Positions 5,205 to 7,405 of a stretch of 7,405 nucleotides of DNA are shown here, piece after piece (position 1 is the first letter of the stretch; the number at the start of each line of letters is the position of its first letter). The notes below the pieces were generated by a model. That model searched no databases, had not been told where the DNA came from, and saw only the letters and a list, made by a program, of their open reading frames with translations. Both the position numbers and the translations under genes were made by a program. This stretch comes from Gammaproteobacteria bacterium (GTDB lineage: Bacteria > Pseudomonadota > Gammaproteobacteria > GRL18). Where the stretch lies: the NCBI GenBank assembly GCA_023144715.1, contig JAGLFC010000014.1, positions 1 to 7,405 on the forward strand, read 5' to 3'.

Positions 5205-6991
5205 TGCTCTTCATAAAAAGGATTAATCTCATATTTTTTATTTTGTTCTTCTAATAAGGCAACCATTTCATGTCTTCTTAACTTGAGTAAAGAAGTCATT
5301 GTTTCAGACGTTGCCATAAAATCACGACGATATTTTTTATCTATAGGTAATGAACGTGGTAAAGCAACGGTTAAAGGATCTTTATGAACGCCTTTTACAC
5401 GAAATTCATAGTGTAAATGTGGACCTGTAGCTAAACCAGAACTACCAACATAGCCAATAATTTGACCTTGTTTAACATGAGATCCCTTTTTAATTTTTTT
5501 ATTATAAGAATTCATGTGAGCATATAATGTTGAGTATTCTTTACCATGTTGTATGATGATAACACGACCATAACCGCCTTTATTACCTTTAAATACAACT
5601 TTACCACGTCCCACTGATTTGATTGGAGTGCCTTGGGCGGCCGCATAATCAACCCCCTTATGAGGACGGGTCTTATCCAATATTGGATGTTTTCGAGCAT
5701 AACTAAATTTTGAGCTGATACGAGAAAAATTAACAGGTGTACGCAAAAAAGCCTTACGCATACCAAATCCATCTTTGGTATAATAGGCGGTGTGATTATT
5801 TTTATCAGTATAGCGTATGGCTGTATAAGATTTGTTTTGATTAATAAACTCAGCAGAAAGAATATTACCATCGCCAATTTTTTTATTATCAATAAATTTT
5901 TCTTCAAAAAGAACAGCAAAAGTATCGCCCTTGCGTATATCTAAGACAAAATCAATATCCCAACCAAATAATTTTGCCAATTGAGATATCATTGCATCGC
6001 TTAAACCTGCTTTTTTACCGTCTTGAAAGAGTGAACCGGTAATAATACCAATTGCATATTGTTTTTTTATTTCAATTTCTTTACTTTTTATTTGAGAGCT
6101 AAATTCTTGACTATTAGGATCTCTTGAAATAATTAAAGAATCAACTTTATTAAGATTATAATGCAAGGAGTCCACTTTATTAGAGTCATCAAAACCAATA
6201 GTAATTTTCTTGCCGGGCTTGATGCGAGTTAAATGTTTTGCGGATGTTCCAGAGTTAATCAGTTTATAAACGGTTCTATTACTGAGGGAAAGACGTTGAA
6301 ATATAGTGGATAGAGAATCACCTTTTCTTACTATAACTGTTTTTGTCTTTGCTTGTTTAAACTCTGCTTGTGAAATATTTTCTATTTCACTCATTGGATT
6401 TTTATTAGAGGTAATTAAAAATATTTCTTCTGTAGTCAGCTCACTTAATTCTTGTTGTATTTGTTGTTGGGTGATAAGTTGCTCATCAAGTAAGGATGCT
6501 ATAGCAAAAGCTGTTTTAATAGAGGATAGATCCGTCAGATCAGTATTTTTTTGTACAGGCTCTATGATACTATCTTGTGTGACTAAAGTGTGTATTGCAG
6601 ATTTTGATTCTGGTGTGTCTAATATTTTTACTGTTTTTGGTGTTTCTACTATTGATTCTTCTATTTCTACTTTATCAGATGTTTCTAAATAGATAAGGGG
6701 TGTAGGTAAAGTCTGAGATAACTGTGTTATGTCAGGTAAATTGAGTGCTTGTTCGGCACTATTTTTATCCACAGTTTCTGCTGTTAAAAAAGGAATTTTA
6801 TTGCTATAGTCACTCAGATTTAACTTGCCATCCATAAAATAATTGATGTATAACAGGACAGAAATAAGAACTAAAATAGAAAAATAAAGAAAAAATGAAC
6901 GGTTTTTTTTCTGATCTCTTACCACATGATAATCATTGCTGATATTAAATGTTGCATTTTTTCTTGAAAATGGATTGTAATTCACGGACAT
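5201..6991 (-). CDS. M23 family peptidoglycan DD-metalloendopeptidase with OapA/LysM-like domain (MepM-like)
   Basis: A 596-residue membrane-anchored murein hydrolase of the MepM/YebA style, expected to cut peptide cross-links in the periplasm. In order: cytoplasmic basic N-terminus, membrane helix about 33-52, a long Ser/Thr/Glu-rich linker (53-210), an OapA/LysM-like domain (about 217-265; VRKGDSLSTIF), a middle domain (about 305-420) and the M23 domain (about 425-545). Zn ligands His444, Asp448 (HKGVD) and His527 with His525 (HLH) are present, as is His492 (YAHM), so it should be active, unlike EnvC/NlpD-type degenerate members. The linker makes it much longer than the roughly 440 residues of E. 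coli MepM. The ATG at 6991 has AAGG only 1 nt upstream. A GTG at 6985, two codons in, is 7 nt from the same AAGG and may be the true start. First gene of an operon with anmK. Confidence 0.94.
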   Translation of the reverse strand: MSVNYNPFSRKNATFNISNDYHVVRDQKKNRSFFLYFSILVLISVLLYINYFMDGKLNLSDYSNKIPFLTAETVDKNSAEQALNLPDITQLSQTLPTPLIYLETSDKVEIEESIVETPKTVKILDTPESKSAIHTLVTQDSIIEPVQKNTDLTDLSSIKTAFAIASLLDEQLITQQQIQQELSELTTEEIFLITSNKNPMSEIENISQAEFKQAKTKTVIVRKGDSLSTIFQRLSLSNRTVYKLINSGTSAKHLTRIKPGKKITIGFDDSNKVDSLHYNLNKVDSLIISRDPNSQEFSSQIKSKEIEIKKQYAIGIITGSLFQDGKKAGLSDAMISQLAKLFGWDIDFVLDIRKGDTFAVLFEEKFIDNKKIGDGNILSAEFINQNKSYTAIRYTDKNNHTAYYTKDGFGMRKAFLRTPVNFSRISSKFSYARKHPILDKTRPHKGVDYAAAQGTPIKSVGRGKVVFKGNKGGYGRVIIIQHGKEYSTLYAHMNSYNKKIKKGSHVKQGQIIGYVGSSGLATGPHLHYEFRVKGVHKDPLTVALPRSLPIDKKYRRDFMATSETMTSLLKLRRHEMVALLEEQNKKYEINPFYEEQ

Positions 6992-6999
6992 ACCTTGGG

Positions 7000-7028
7000 T
7001 TTTTAGAGCCTAAATTTTTGCGTGACAA
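7000..7028 (-). promoter_or_regulatory. Candidate promoter (proximal) for the M23-anmK operon
   Basis: On the minus strand TTGTCA (7028-7023) and TAAAAA (7005-7000) are spaced by 17 nt. Initiation would fall near 6993, leaving almost no leader before the ATG at 6991. The mRNA would then be nearly leaderless, or the GTG at 6985 would be used. This competes with the distal TATAAT at 7089-7084. Confidence 0.35.
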
Positions 7029-7058
7029 CCTTAACTTCAAACAGTCATGAATGCAATA

Positions 7059-7113
7059 GAAGAAGAAGAAAAAAAGCTTTTTTATTATATTTAGCTAAAA
7101 AAAAAGATTTTTT
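7059..7113. other. Phased A/T tracts (predicted bent DNA) between the M23 and tyrS genes
   Basis: A GAA x4 run (7059-7070) leads into A7 (7069-7075), T6 (7078-7083), A9 (7097-7105) and T6 (7108-7113). Tract centres lie near 7072, 7081, 7101 and 7111, roughly multiples of one helical turn. Two perfect palindromes lie here: A6-GC-T6 (7070-7083) and TTTAGCTAAA (7090-7099). Such DNA is usually curved and often acts as an UP element or nucleoid-protein site at divergent promoters. Neither palindrome has the GC-rich stem of a terminator. Confidence 0.4.
7084..7089 (-). promoter_or_regulatory. Candidate distal -10 box for the M23-anmK operon
   Basis: A perfect TATAAT reads on the minus strand at 7089-7084. 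No -35 is recognisable at 16-18 nt (A/T tracts lie there). If used, the transcript starts near 7077 with a leader of about 85 nt that opens with a pyrimidine-rich CUUCUU stretch. Confidence 0.35.
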
Positions 7114-7114
7114 A

Positions 7115-7123
7115 TGGTAATCT
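7115..7123 (+). promoter_or_regulatory. Candidate extended -10 promoter of tyrS
   Basis: TGG followed by TAATCT (7118-7123) resembles an extended -10 element directly downstream of the A/T tracts, which could replace a -35. The hexamer itself matches the consensus poorly. Start would be near 7130, giving a leader of about 49 nt. Confidence 0.3.
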
Positions 7124-7162
7124 GGTCAAAATAAGTAATCATATCAAAATATTAGCTTTTTT

Positions 7163-7166
7163 GGAG
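7163..7166 (+). promoter_or_regulatory. Probable tyrS Shine-Dalgarno with long spacing
   Basis: GGAG lies 12 nt before the ATG at 7179, longer than the usual 5-9 nt. No in-frame start lies nearer, and the protein N-terminus MSKIEDDLAIIKRGADEIL fits the family, so the ATG stands. Confidence 0.5.
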
Positions 7167-7178
7167 CGTGAAATAATT

Positions 7179-7405
7179 ATGAGCAAAATAGAAGACGATC
7201 TAGCGATCATAAAAAGAGGTGCCGATGAAATTTTGCTTGAAGAAGGCTTGCTTGAAAAATTAAAAACAAATAAACCGTTAATTGTAAAAGCAGGTTTTGA
7301 TCCGACGGCACCTGATCTCCATTTAGGGCATACCGTATTAATTAATAAATTGCGTCAATTTCAAGACTTGGGGCATGATATCCACTTCTTGATTGGTGAT
7401 TTTAC
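7179..7405 (+). CDS. tyrS: Tyrosyl-tRNA synthetase, N-terminal part (TyrZ/Haemophilus type), cut by window end
   Basis: The first 75 residues of a class I tyrosyl-tRNA synthetase, which charges tRNA-Tyr in the cytoplasm. The nucleotide-binding signature HLGH (48-51; HIGH motif) lies in KAGFDPTAPDLHLGH, and the following LINKLRQFQDLGHDIHFLIGDFT is the next conserved block. The wording KAGFDPTAP and FLIGDFT marks the TyrZ/Haemophilus-type enzyme and not the E. coli TyrS type, which has CGFDPTADSLHLGH and ALVGGATG. About 325 further residues, including the KMSKS-type loop and the tRNA-binding C-terminus, should follow outside the window. It is transcribed divergently from the M23-anmK operon, an arrangement I recall from Pseudomonas (PA0666-PA0668). 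Some species carry two TyrRS genes, so whether this is the only copy cannot be seen here. Confidence 0.95.
   Translation, partial: MSKIEDDLAIIKRGADEILLEEGLLEKLKTNKPLIVKAGFDPTAPDLHLGHTVLINKLRQFQDLGHDIHFLIGDF

Noticed and set aside
5512..5919. Minus-strand frame of 135 codons in another reading frame inside the M23 gene
   Set aside because: It overlaps the M23 catalytic domain, which carries intact Zn ligands in its own frame; the peptide looks like low-complexity shadow.
6121..6190. Tandem duplication in the M23 gene (NKVDSL twice, 10 residues apart)
   Set aside because: The DNA copies are diverged and the spacing matches the natural beta-strand pattern of the OapA-like domain, so it is not a recent duplication.
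6306..6692. Plus-strand frame of 128 codons opposite the M23 linker, rich in Cys and Ser
   Set aside because: The Cys/Ser/Val richness comes from reverse reading of the Ser/Thr/Glu/Gln linker codons; no start signal.
7069..7113. Intrinsic terminator in the M23-tyrS spacer
   Set aside because: The inverted repeats are almost pure A/T with a two-base GC centre and no loop, and the flanking genes diverge, so no terminator is needed here.
6992..7178. T-box or other tyrosine-responsive riboswitch before tyrS
   Set aside because: The spacer is short, lacks a T-box sequence and stem-loop array, and the genome style is gammaproteobacterial.

Overview
The window is AT-rich bacterial chromosome, densely packed with housekeeping and cell-envelope genes. 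No mobile element, CRISPR array, rRNA or tRNA gene is visible. Protein styles (ErpA, a TyrZ/Haemophilus-type tyrosyl-tRNA synthetase, HemJ, AnmK, an OapA/LysM-M23 peptidase) point to a gammaproteobacterium of low GC content. The order DUF6776 - bactofilin - erpA ... anmK - M23 peptidase - tyrS resembles the Pseudomonas locus that I recall as PA0663 to PA0668; this is from memory and the first two members are less certain. A Thiotrichales, sulfur-oxidiser or Methylococcales-like lineage is possible, but the sequence alone does not settle it.

Layout. (1) 4-969, minus strand: a membrane-anchored TlpA-like thioredoxin followed by hemJ, probably one operon. (2) 970-1133: AT-rich divergent promoter region. 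(3) 1134-2298, plus strand: a bitopic coiled-coil membrane protein (DUF6776-like) overlapping a bactofilin gene by 14 nt. (4) 2299-2749: a good sigma70-type promoter and erpA, closed by a clear intrinsic terminator at 2795-2824. (5) 2894-4051: a short-form citrate synthase, apparently inserted between erpA and anmK. (6) 4059-6991, minus strand: an M23 peptidoglycan endopeptidase overlapping anmK by 4 nt. These two genes converge on citrate synthase with only 7 bp between the stop codons. (7) 6992-7178: a divergent intergenic region with A/T tracts at roughly helical spacing and candidate promoters for both sides. (8) 7179-7405: the start of tyrS, cut by the window edge.

How the genes work together. 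Bactofilin (envelope scaffold), the M23 endopeptidase (murein cleavage) and AnmK (recycling of anhydro-muropeptide sugar) form an envelope and peptidoglycan theme. DUF6776 is the natural candidate for a membrane partner of the bactofilin. ErpA (Fe-S insertion), HemJ (heme synthesis), the TlpA-like protein (thiol redox) and citrate synthase are linked to respiratory and central metabolism.

The least described part is the DUF6776-bactofilin pair. I see no clear sign of a wholly new system. The other points of interest are an eight-G run in the anmK active-site region, the unusual position and type of the citrate synthase, and a small repeated intergenic motif.
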